Below are positions 1 to 5,434 of a stretch of DNA of 5,434 nucleotides, piece after piece. This DNA is from Betaproteobacteria bacterium HGW-Betaproteobacteria-2. Lineage in GTDB: Bacteria > Pseudomonadota > Gammaproteobacteria > Burkholderiales > Methylophilaceae. The notes below the pieces were generated by a model. That model was not told the origin of the DNA, ran no database searches, and saw only the letters and a list, made by a program, of their open reading frames with translations. The stretch spans positions 1 through 5,434 of the forward strand of contig PHCM01000118.1 in assembly GCA_002842255.1 (NCBI GenBank), written 5' to 3'. Numbering within the stretch: position 1 is the first letter of the stretch; every line of letters starts with the position of its first letter. The position numbers were made by a program, and so were the translations under genes.

Positions 1-60
1 CGTGGGTGATTCTTTAATGCTTTGAACGCGCTTGGAAAGTACCAGTTCGGGTTGCGACAA
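1..60 (-). CDS. Aspartate aminotransferase-type class I aminotransferase, N-terminal fragment
   Basis: This is the first 20 codons of a gene leaving the window on the left. After the start the minus strand reads SQPELVLSKRVQSIKESPT. This matches the usual N-terminus of bacterial class I, PLP-dependent aspartate aminotransferases, where an LS-x-RV-x-x-IK-x-SPT segment precedes the first core helix. The family transfers the amino group between aspartate or aromatic amino acids and 2-oxoglutarate in the cytoplasm. The start is taken as TTG at 60-58 because AAGGA (73-69) lies 8 bases upstream; no ATG or GTG is available before the in-frame TGA at 114-112, and another TTG at 93-91 lacks comparable support. 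The gene follows the protease on the same strand after 84 bases. The fragment is too short to separate an aspartate from an aromatic or other class I enzyme, so no symbol is given. Confidence 0.72.
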   Translation of the reverse strand, partial: MSQPELVLSKRVQSIKESPT

Positions 61-68
61 GATCGAAA

Positions 69-73
69 TCCTT
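69..73 (-). promoter_or_regulatory. Shine-Dalgarno that fixes the TTG start of the aminotransferase
   Basis: The minus strand reads AAGGA followed by an 8-base spacer and then TTG. This is the only good ribosome-binding match in the leader. It is the reason for choosing the TTG at 60-58 over the upstream in-frame TTG at 93-91. Confidence 0.6.
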
Positions 74-104
74 GAAAAAGGTTGAAGATGCAAGAAAAAG
101 TGTA

Positions 105-110
105 ATTTTA
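105..110 (-). promoter_or_regulatory. Possible -10 element for the aminotransferase
   Basis: The minus strand carries TAAAAT in an AT-rich stretch between the protease stop and the aminotransferase start. It would start transcription roughly 40 bases before the TTG codon. No convincing -35 hexamer lies 16-18 bases upstream, so the aminotransferase may equally be read from the protease promoter. This is a weak call based on one hexamer. Confidence 0.22.
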
Positions 111-144
111 CTCACAAATTCAAGCCGGCGTAACTGGCAAGCCA

Positions 145-1164
145 TCAAAAATCAACAGCTTGACGGGCATTCAGCGCCTTGCGGTATTCGGTCGCGATAT
201 TCTTGTTGATGTTGCTCAGCGTCATGCTGATGGCATAGGCTTCCTGAATGTCTCCTTTCGCGGATGCCATGACCCCGATGCGGAACAGCGAGTCCGTGTT
301 GCCTGCATCCAGTTCGACCGATTTGCGATAGGCTTTTTCCGCTTCAACATTTTTGCCCAGCTTTTCATTGGCCAGGCCAAGTTCGAACCAGGCGTCGCTG
401 TTGTCAGGTTCGGCCTTGATCCAGCGCGTGGCGACTTTTCCCAGTTCGACCCAGTCTTCTGTCAGCTGAGGCTTCGCAATTTGCAGGAAGTAGGGCATGG
501 TATCCGGCACGATACCCTCCCAAAAGGCATCGCCCTTGATCGGGAACCTGGTTTCGACTTCGCGAGTTTCCAGTTCTGCCAGCCATTCAATCGGCAGTAC
601 ATAGAAATAGGCGTCGCGGCCGCCGGTCTTGAAGGTGTTGATGCCAACCAGCCGGCCCTCGTTATCAAACAGGCCGCTACCGCTTGCGCCAAGCGCGAAC
701 TTCGCCGTGGTGCGTATGACATTGCCCTTATCCATCTCAAACAGGGATTTGACCGTGCCGTTGGAAGTCAGTGGAGTAGGCACGCCGCTTGAGTGGCCGA
801 TGGAAACGACCTCATCGCCTTTTTTCAGGGTGTCGGCGCTGCCGATCGGCACCGGATCGACGTTCATGTCTTCGGTTTTCAGCAGGCAGAGATCGTGCCA
901 GCGGTTGGCCTGGACGGAAACGATCTTGTAGGAATCTTCACCGCGTGACACCCAGACCTTTTCTGTATCGCGGAAGGTGTGGCAATTGGTCAGCACCTTG
1001 TTTTCGCCGACGACGACCCCCGAGCCATAGGCCAGGCCGCCATCGAACTTGTAGCCGCGTACCATGACGGAAGAAAAGAAGGATTCCAGCAGTTTTGTCC
1101 GGTCATAGGCGTAGGCCGAGGGCACAAGGCTGCAGGTGGCCAGCAATACAAGAAAGTAGCGCAT
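145..1164 (-). CDS. Exported trypsin-like serine protease with C-terminal TPR region
   Basis: 339 aa. Residues 1-19 form a Sec signal peptide (hydrophobic core FLVLLA, cleavage probably after AYA), so the protein should act in the periplasm or beyond. Residues about 27-195 form an S1/S1C-like chymotrypsin fold with a complete apparent triad: His62 in LTNCHTF, Asp91 in WHDLCLL and Ser161 in GASGSGLFD. Cys61 and Cys93 lie beside His62 and Asp91 and may form a disulfide. No PDZ domain follows. Residues about 235-320 are TPR-like instead: one good repeat at about 256-289 (DAWFELGLANEKLG, then AEKAYRKSVELD) with degenerate repeats on each side, presumably for binding a partner or substrate. Start ATG at 1164-1162 has a modest GGGGAA four bases upstream and begins directly at the signal peptide. 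The gene diverges from uvrB and precedes the aminotransferase. The fold and export are clear; the substrate is unknown. It is not DegP/DegQ in architecture. Confidence 0.88.
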   Translation of the reverse strand: MRYFLVLLATCSLVPSAYAYDRTKLLESFFSSVMVRGYKFDGGLAYGSGVVVGENKVLTNCHTFRDTEKVWVSRGEDSYKIVSVQANRWHDLCLLKTEDMNVDPVPIGSADTLKKGDEVVSIGHSSGVPTPLTSNGTVKSLFEMDKGNVIRTTAKFALGASGSGLFDNEGRLVGINTFKTGGRDAYFYVLPIEWLAELETREVETRFPIKGDAFWEGIVPDTMPYFLQIAKPQLTEDWVELGKVATRWIKAEPDNSDAWFELGLANEKLGKNVEAEKAYRKSVELDAGNTDSLFRIGVMASAKGDIQEAYAISMTLSNINKNIATEYRKALNARQAVDF

Positions 1165-1204
1165 GTCATTCCCCAGAGTGTTAAACGGGTTTTGTCAGAA
1201 CCCT

Positions 1205-1221
1205 TTCCAAATGACTTGGAA
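1205..1221. repeat. Inverted repeat, candidate operator
   Basis: TTCCAA (1205-1210) and TTGGAA (1216-1221) are perfect 6-base complements separated by ATGAC. Pairing can extend outward by a T-G and a C-G pair (1203-1204 with 1222-1223). It lies about 40 bases upstream of the protease ATG and about 65 bases before the proposed uvrB -10. That position would suit a regulator of the protease, but the arms are short and could arise by chance. Confidence 0.3.
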
Positions 1222-1284
1222 GGCAGGTTAAAGTTCTGGGCAGATGCATCTTGCTGCAAAGATAGAGAGCTGAGTGGCAAGCCC

Positions 1285-1293
1285 TGATAAAAT
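1285..1293 (+). promoter_or_regulatory. Extended -10 promoter element for uvrB
   Basis: TGATAAAAT fits the extended -10 form TGN-TAAAAT (5 of 6 with TATAAT). The -35 position, about 1265-1270 (GAGAGC), has no consensus, as is common for extended -10 promoters. Transcription would begin near 1300, leaving a leader of roughly 9 bases before the uvrB ATG. Confidence 0.42.
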
Positions 1294-1308
1294 GGCAGTC
1301 TCGATTCA

Positions 1309-3363
1309 ATGGCCAAAAATGTGATCGTTACCTATCCCAACAGCAGATATGAGTTGCACCAGCCTTTCCCGCCCGCAGGCGATCAGCCGCAGGCGATTGA
1401 AAAGCTGGTGAGTGGCATCAATCATGGCATGAAATACCAGACGCTGCTCGGTGTCACCGGTTCCGGCAAGACCTTCACCATGGCCAACGTGATTGCGCAG
1501 ATCGGCCGCCCGGCCATCGTCATGGCGCCGAACAAGACCCTGGCCGCCCAACTGTATTCCGAATTCCGCGAATTCTTCCCGAACAACGCGGTGGAATACT
1601 TCGTTTCCTACTACGATTACTATCAGCCAGAAGCGTATGTGCCTTCGCGCGATTTGTTCATCGAAAAGGACTCAAGCATCAACGAACACATCGAGCAGAT
1701 GCGGCTGTCAGCCACCAAGGCATTGCTGGAGCGGGAAGACAGCGTGATTGTGGCAACCGTTTCGGCGATCTACGGCATCGGCGACCCCGGCGAATATCAC
1801 GGCATGGTGCTGCATATTCATCAGGGCATGAAAATCAGCCAGCGCGATATCGTCAACAAGCTGATTGCCATGCAATACGATCGCAATGATTTCGACTTTT
1901 CGCGCGGTACGTTCCGCGTGCGTGGCGATGTGCTGGATGTGTTTCCGTCGGAACTGAGCGAAACGGCGGTGCGTATTAGCCTGTTCGATGACGAAATCGA
2001 AGCGATCACGATGTTCGATCCGCTGACCGGGCAGATTCATAACAAGATTCATAATTTCCGCATTTTCCCTTCCAGCCATTATGTGACGGCGCGTGAAGCG
2101 ACCTTGCGTGCGATGGAAACGATCAAGCAGGAACTGCGCGATCGCGTGGATTTCTTCATCAAGAACAATAAGCTGGTCGAGGCGCAACGTATCGAACAGC
2201 GTACACGTTTCGATCTGGAGATGCTGAATGAGATCGGCTTCTGCAAGGGTATCGAGAACTACAGCCGTCACCTTACCGGCCGCATGCCGGGCGATGCGCC
2301 GCCGACGCTGATCGATTACCTGCCTGAGAATGCGCTGATGATCATCGATGAAAGCCACGTCACGGTGCCACAGGTAGGCGGCATGTACAAGGGCGACCGT
2401 TCGCGTAAAGAAAATCTCGTCGATTACGGCTTCCGTCTGCCTTCGGCGCTGGATAACCGGCCGCTCAAGTTTGAGGAGTTCGAGAAGATCATGCGCCAGT
2501 GCGTGTTCATTTCAGCCACGCCGGCCGAATATGAACGCACCCATCAGGAGCAGGTGGTGGAGATGATCGCGCGGCCGACCGGCCTGATTGACCCGGAGAT
2601 CATCGTCAAACCGGCGGATACGCAGGTGGATGACCTGCTGTCTGAAATCAAGCTGAGAGTGGCGGTGCAGGAGCGGGTGCTGGCGACGACGCTGACCAAG
2701 CGCATGGCTGAGGACTTGACGGATTATCTGGCCGAACACGGCGTCAAGGTGCGATATCTGCATTCCGATATCGATACCGTGGAACGGGTGGAGATTATCC
2801 GCGACCTGCGTCTCGGCGAGTTCGATGTGCTGGTTGGCATCAACCTGTTGCGTGAAGGCCTGGATATTCCGGAGGTATCCCTGGTGGCGGTGCTGGATGC
2901 CGACAAGGAAGGCTTCCTGCGTTCTGAGCGTTCGCTGATCCAGACTTCCGGTCGTGCTGCACGTAACCTCAATGGCAAGGTGATCTTCTATGCCAACAGG
3001 ATCACACGTTCGATGAAACTGGCAATAGACGAGACCGAGCGTCGGCGCAAGAAGCAGATGGCGTTCAATGCAGAGCATGGCATTGTGCCCAGGGGCGTCA
3101 GCAAGCGCATCAAGGACATCATCGATGGCGTTTATGACAAGGACGAAGCCAAGCGCGAACAGAAGGCTGCACAGGATCAGGCGAACTATGAGGCTCTGAG
3201 CGAGAAGCAAATCCTGAAAGAGATGAAACGTCTGGAAAAAGCCATGCACGACAGTGCGCAGAACCTCGAGTTTGAAAAAGCTGCCGAATATCGTGACCAG
3301 TTGAAGAAACTCAAGGCTAAGTTCTATGGTGCCGAGATCCCGGATCAGCCCTTGACTGAATAA
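1309..3363 (+). CDS. uvrB: UvrABC excinuclease subunit B
   Basis: 684 aa, full length (the E. coli protein is 673 aa). UvrB takes damaged DNA from UvrA, verifies the lesion by inserting a beta-hairpin between the strands, and recruits UvrC for incision. Visible parts, in order: Walker A GVTGSGKT at 48-55; the aromatic, conserved beta-hairpin at about 95-121 ([15 protein letters not shown]); the UvrA-contacting domain 2 region at about 155-250; helicase motif II DESH at 347-350; motif III SATP at 402-405; motif [13 protein letters not shown] at 510-521; motif [11 protein letters not shown] at 545-553; and a C-terminal UVR domain at about 627-672 ([17 protein letters not shown]) that contacts UvrC. 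ATG at 1309 is the first possible start after an in-frame TAA at 1288-1290, yet no Shine-Dalgarno precedes it. The 3' end overlaps the convergent membrane-protein gene by 19 bases. No residue is obviously missing. Confidence 0.99.
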   Translation: MAKNVIVTYPNSRYELHQPFPPAGDQPQAIEKLVSGINHGMKYQTLLGVTGSGKTFTMANVIAQIGRPAIVMAPNKTLAAQLYSEFREFFPNNAVEYFVSYYDYYQPEAYVPSRDLFIEKDSSINEHIEQMRLSATKALLEREDSVIVATVSAIYGIGDPGEYHGMVLHIHQGMKISQRDIVNKLIAMQYDRNDFDFSRGTFRVRGDVLDVFPSELSETAVRISLFDDEIEAITMFDPLTGQIHNKIHNFRIFPSSHYVTAREATLRAMETIKQELRDRVDFFIKNNKLVEAQRIEQRTRFDLEMLNEIGFCKGIENYSRHLTGRMPGDAPPTLIDYLPENALMIIDESHVTVPQVGGMYKGDRSRKENLVDYGFRLPSALDNRPLKFEEFEKIMRQCVFISATPAEYERTHQEQVVEMIARPTGLIDPEIIVKPADTQVDDLLSEIKLRVAVQERVLATTLTKRMAEDLTDYLAEHGVKVRYLHSDIDTVERVEIIRDLRLGEFDVLVGINLLREGLDIPEVSLVAVLDADKEGFLRSERSLIQTSGRAARNLNGKVIFYANRITRSMKLAIDETERRRKKQMAFNAEHGIVPRGVSKRIKDIIDGVYDKDEAKREQKAAQDQANYEALSEKQILKEMKRLEKAMHDSAQNLEFEKAAEYRDQLKKLKAKFYGAEIPDQPLTE

Positions 3364-3704
3364 TGTTGAGCCAGCCTGGCGCCTAGCCATCCTGCGATGA
3401 ATTGCGGAATGGATATGGCGGCCATGAAAATCAGCGCCAGTGGCCATAACGATAGTGAGCTGCCGTTGATCAGCGCGGATGCGAATTGTCCGGTAGCCAT
3501 CGCCAGAGTCCAGCGCCAGGCTCTTTGCGGGTACAGATAGGCGATGACAAATATGATCAGGCCCATGATCGGGATGCCGGAACTGTAATAGAGATCACTG
3601 TCCCAGGCTTCGTTGCGGTTCGTGATGGCGGCGATACCCAGACAGACCGCCAGCCCGGCCGAACTGGAGAACAGATAGGGCCACAGGTCATTCTGCTTTT
3701 TCAT
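3345..3704 (-). CDS. Small four-helix inner-membrane protein, unknown function
   Basis: 119 aa. I do not recognise the family. Four hydrophobic stretches are visible: about residues 11-28 ([18 protein letters not shown]), 44-58 ([15 protein letters not shown]), 65-80 and 86-108 (starting [13 protein letters not shown]). Short polar loops join them, including NRNEAWDSD after helix 1 and PQRAWRW after helix 2; both termini are basic. It should be an integral cytoplasmic-membrane protein. No catalytic motif is evident. ATG at 3704-3702 is the only start codon in frame after the TAG that ends the upstream gene, but it has no good Shine-Dalgarno (CACTCCGAT precedes it), so translation may be coupled to the upstream gene 27 bases away. 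Its last 19 bases lie opposite the uvrB 3' end. Evidence that it is real: continuous membrane-protein character and tight same-strand spacing. Confidence 0.68.
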   Translation of the reverse strand: MKKQNDLWPYLFSSSAGLAVCLGIAAITNRNEAWDSDLYYSSGIPIMGLIIFVIAYLYPQRAWRWTLAMATGQFASALINGSSLSLWPLALIFMAAISIPQFIAGWLGARLAQHYSVKG

Positions 3705-3731
3705 ATCGGAGTGTTTTGGGCTGGCAGATGG

Positions 3732-3995
3732 CTAGCTGAACAGAAAGCGGTAGAGCAGCCAGGCAAAAATCAGGAGAGCGATGATGGGTATCCCCATGTT
3801 GCTATCCCCTTTGCGCATGGGCTGAATGCTGCCCGGGTGTTGCCTTTCGTAGGCGTCTATCCATTCCTTCGATTCCTTCAGTCCTCGCCCGGTATGCTCC
3901 CGCAATAGCTTGATGGCTTCGATCTTGCGGCCTTGTTCAATGGCCTGAATGACTTCGAAAGGGGCTTCTGCATTTTTGTTGGAGCTCGAATTCAT
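3732..3995 (-). CDS. Small tail-anchored protein with ribosomal L7/L12 C-terminal-like domain
   Basis: 87 aa in three parts. Residues 1-12 are polar (MNSSSNKNAEAP). Residues about 13-50 form two predicted helices containing IEAIKLLREHTGRGLKESKE, which resembles the helix-turn-helix of the L7/L12 C-terminal domain (E. coli [21 protein letters not shown]). Residues 68-86 are a single hydrophobic segment (GIPIIALLIFAWLLYRFLF) at the extreme C-terminus. It should therefore sit in the inner membrane with the L7/L12-like part probably in the cytoplasm. In ribosomal L7/L12 this surface binds translation factors; whether that applies here is unknown, and it is not a ribosomal stalk protein. The ATG at 3995 is preferred over an in-frame TTG at 4037 because AAAAGG lies 7 bases before it. 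It precedes the four-helix protein gene by 27 bases, suggesting co-transcription. Confidence 0.78.
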   Translation of the reverse strand: MNSSSNKNAEAPFEVIQAIEQGRKIEAIKLLREHTGRGLKESKEWIDAYERQHPGSIQPMRKGDSNMGIPIIALLIFAWLLYRFLFS

Positions 3996-4002
3996 TTGCT
4001 GA

Positions 4003-4008
4003 CCTTTT
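4003..4008 (-). promoter_or_regulatory. Shine-Dalgarno of the L7/L12-like gene
   Basis: The minus strand reads AAAAGG, then TCAGCAA, then ATG, so the spacing is 7 bases. It decides the ATG start at 3995 against the TTG 42 bases upstream, which lacks a comparable site. Confidence 0.6.
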
Positions 4009-4061
4009 CTGGAATACTGTGGAGCCGATTTCTGCAAAGTCTAGTCCAGCAGAGTGCAAAT

Positions 4062-4090
4062 AAAAAGCCCCGATTGCTCGGGGCTTTTTT
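4062..4090 (-). terminator. Rho-independent terminator downstream of rne
   Basis: AAAAAGCCCCGA (4062-4073) and TCGGGGCTTTTT (4078-4089) pair perfectly over 12 bases with a 4-base loop. Read on the minus strand the loop is GCAA, a stable GNRA tetraloop, and the hairpin ends in a U-run. It begins about 30 bases after the rne stop codon, so it most likely ends the rne transcript. The plus strand also has a run of six T (4085-4090), so it could block transcription coming from the uvrB side as well. Confidence 0.92.
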
Positions 4091-4120
4091 GTGACTGGCT
4101 GATGGAAGATTCAGGCTGGA

Positions 4121-5434
4121 TTATTTTTCAGTCTGAACGATAACCAAAGGTTCATCCGCTGCCTGCTCATTGCCTTTTTGCTGCCAGGCGGCAGGTTTGC
4201 GGGCTTTGGGCTTGGCCGGAGCTACAGGCGCTTTTTCCACCTTGATGGCCTCGCCCTTGGTTTCGACCAGTTGCAAACCGCTGGCTGCCAGATCGACAGG
4301 TTTCTCTTCCGCCGGCTTGCGGCGACGAGGTGCGCGCGGTTTCTTTTCCGCTTGCTCAGCTTGCTCTGTTTTTTCTACAGCCTCGGTTTTCGCAGCTTTC
4401 GCGATATTTTCGACGGCTGCTACAGGTTCTGCACTGGTCGTTGTTGTGACGGTTTCAGCTTTGACTTTTTCTTCTTTGACCGGCTTTTCTGCTTTTTTGG
4501 CAGGTTTGGCGGATTCGGCCGGACTGGTCTCGACTTTTGTCTCGATTGCCGGCTGGGCAGTGACGGTCACCTCTACCGGTGTCTGTTCGACAACCGGCTT
4601 GCTGGCGACAGCTTCGGCTGCGACCGGTGTTGTTGGTTTGATATTCTCAACCGCCTCGAGGTTTGCCGTGCTGTCAGCAGCTACTGTCTGTTGATTGGCT
4701 TCGCGCGGTGCGCTCTCGTTGCGTGGGCCACGATCTCGGCGTCCGCCGCGGCTGCGACGGCTGCGCTGTTCTGTACCAGTCTCCACGGTGGCAGTTGCCA
4801 GTGCCGGCTTCTGTTCGCCTTGTGGCCGTTCTGTCTGTGGGCGCTCGTTGCGAGGCTGCTGCTGGCGCTGCGGTTGTGGCTGGCGGTTGCTGCGGTCGCC
4901 GCTTGCGCTGCGATCTGCCGGGGTTGCTGCGCCTTGCGGACGTTCAGTGCTGCGATCACGGTCACGACCGCGGCCGCCGCGGGTACGGCGGTTGCCACGT
5001 TGGGCTTCGCGACGCTGGGCAGTTTCGCTGCTGGACTCCTGTTTCTTCTCGTCGCCCAGACCCAGCCAGCCCAGAATGCGGCTAACGAAACCGGGCTCTT
5101 TACGAGCCTTGGGTACCGGGCTCTTCGATGCAGGTGCCGGAGATGCAGGCGTGATGCCTTTCACTGCAGCTTCGGCCTTGACCGGCTTGGCTTCCTGCTT
5201 GGTGTTGACGATTTCTTCCTCGCTTGGCAGTTCTACCATCTGATAGCTGGCGCGGGTGTTTTCTTCGGTGACATCATCGTGGCGTACACGGGTGATCGTG
5301 TAGTTGGGGGTTTCCAGGTGGATGTTGGGAATCAACACCACCTCCACACCCATGCGTTGTTCGATCTTGTGGATGTCTGCGCGTTTTTCGTTCAGCAGGA
5401 AGGTGGCAGCTTCAACCGGCAGTTGTACCTGGAT
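4121..5434 (-). CDS. rne: Ribonuclease E, C-terminal part (5' end outside the window)
   Basis: 437 codons plus TAA are visible; the frame stays open to the right edge, so ATG at 5353 is internal and not the start. RNase E is the main single-strand endonuclease of mRNA decay and rRNA/tRNA processing, and the scaffold of the degradosome. Fragment residues 1-55 are the end of the catalytic half (AATFLLNEKRADIHKIEQRM, then VVLIPNIHLETPNYTITRVR), matching the small domain at about residues 465-515 in E. coli. The S1, 5'-sensor, DNase-I-like and Zn-link parts lie off-window. The rest is low-complexity and probably disordered: a short amphipathic segment GFVSRILGWLGLG at about 115-127, arginine-rich blocks with RGG at about 148-167 and 225-240, an Ala/Val/Glu/Lys-rich region, a basic RAPRRRKP at about 367-374, then LAASGLQLVETK (382-393) and the terminal EPLVIVQTEK. 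RNase G lacks such a tail, so this is RNase E. Confidence 0.96.
   Translation of the reverse strand: MQVQLPVEAATFLLNEKRADIHKIEQRMGVEVVLIPNIHLETPNYTITRVRHDDVTEENTRASYQMVELPSEEEIVNTKQEAKPVKAEAAVKGITPASPAPASKSPVPKARKEPGFVSRILGWLGLGDEKKQESSSETAQRREAQRGNRRTRGGRGRDRDRSTERPQGAATPADRSASGDRSNRQPQPQRQQQPRNERPQTERPQGEQKPALATATVETGTEQRSRRSRGGRRDRGPRNESAPREANQQTVAADSTANLEAVENIKPTTPVAAEAVASKPVVEQTPVEVTVTAQPAIETKVETSPAESAKPAKKAEKPVKEEKVKAETVTTTTSAEPVAAVENIAKAAKTEAVEKTEQAEQAEKKPRAPRRRKPAEEKPVDLAASGLQLVETKGEAIKVEKAPVAPAKPKARKPAAWQQKGNEQAADEPLVIVQTEK

Larger units (their letters stand above)
1165..1308. other. Divergent intergenic region between the protease gene and uvrB
   Basis: These 144 bases must contain the promoters of two divergently transcribed genes. 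I see an inverted repeat at 1205-1221 and an extended -10 pointing toward uvrB at 1285-1293. I find no good sigma-70 promoter for the protease direction. There is no LexA-type CTGT-N8-ACAG box, so nothing here shows SOS control of uvrB. Confidence 0.6.

Noticed and set aside
160..792. 210-codon open frame on the plus strand opposite the protease gene
   Set aside because: It is the antisense shadow of a gene with signal peptide, catalytic triad and TPR. The translation shows no domain or membrane pattern.
1237..1256. Possible sigma-54 promoter (TGGGCA followed by TTGCTG)
   Set aside because: The GG and GC dinucleotides are 12 bases apart rather than 10, and the rest of the consensus is poor.
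1284..1298. CTG-N9-CAG upstream of uvrB as a LexA (SOS) box
   Set aside because: LexA boxes of the proteobacterial type need CTGT-N8-ACAG. The spacing here is one base short and the inner T and A are absent.
1708..2358. 216-codon open frame on the minus strand inside uvrB
   Set aside because: It lies entirely antisense to conserved uvrB codons; its His/Arg/Gln-rich translation is typical of a shadow frame.
2512..3447. 311-codon open frame on the minus strand covering the uvrB 3' half
   Set aside because: It is antisense to the conserved helicase and UVR domains and also covers the end of the small membrane gene in another frame. It matches no family I recognise.
3996..4037. 14-residue N-terminal extension of the L7/L12-like protein from a TTG start
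   Set aside because: The TTG lacks a Shine-Dalgarno, while the ATG at 3995 has AAAAGG at ideal spacing.
4660..5000. Repetitive-looking Arg/Gln/Pro codons in rne as a DNA repeat or CRISPR-like array
   Set aside because: There is no regular unit length or identical spacer-repeat structure; it is low-complexity coding sequence.
4170..5243. Plus-strand open frames of 174, 140 and 182 codons opposite rne
   Set aside because: They arise from the Ala/Glu/Lys/Arg-rich, stop-poor composition of the RNase E tail and give low-complexity Ser/Ala/Val or Arg/Cys strings.

Overview
The window looks like ordinary chromosomal DNA of a betaproteobacterium. The UvrB and RNase E sequences have a betaproteobacterial character, and an aspartate-aminotransferase-type gene sits close to uvrB, a neighbourhood I associate with that class. 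A methylotrophic or nitrosomonad-like lineage is possible, but I cannot assign a genus. Coding density is high. I see no insertion sequence, phage gene, CRISPR array, tRNA or rRNA.

Layout, left to right. (1) Bases 1-60, minus strand: the first 20 codons of a class I aminotransferase (aspartate aminotransferase type), starting at a TTG codon behind a good Shine-Dalgarno and running off the left edge. (2) 145-1164, minus: an exported trypsin-like serine protease with a C-terminal TPR region, 84 bases upstream of the aminotransferase and possibly co-transcribed with it. (3) A 144-base divergent intergenic region with an inverted repeat and an extended -10 element facing uvrB. (4) 1309-3363, plus: complete uvrB, the damage-loading helicase of nucleotide excision repair. 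(5) 3345-3704 and 3732-3995, minus: two small membrane-protein genes that probably form a transcription unit. The first transcribed resembles the C-terminal domain of ribosomal protein L7/L12 followed by a membrane tail; the second is a four-helix membrane protein whose 3' end overlaps the 3' end of uvrB. (6) 4062-4090: a strong intrinsic terminator. (7) 4121-5434, minus: the C-terminal part of RNase E, entering from the right edge.

The genes do not form one pathway. uvrB (DNA repair) and rne (RNA decay) are housekeeping genes with accessory membrane or envelope genes between and beside them. I did not find a convincing new multi-gene system. The least ordinary parts are the L7/L12-like tail-anchored protein with its four-helix partner, the protease-TPR protein lying between the aminotransferase and uvrB, and the membrane-anchor and RGG elements in the RNase E tail.
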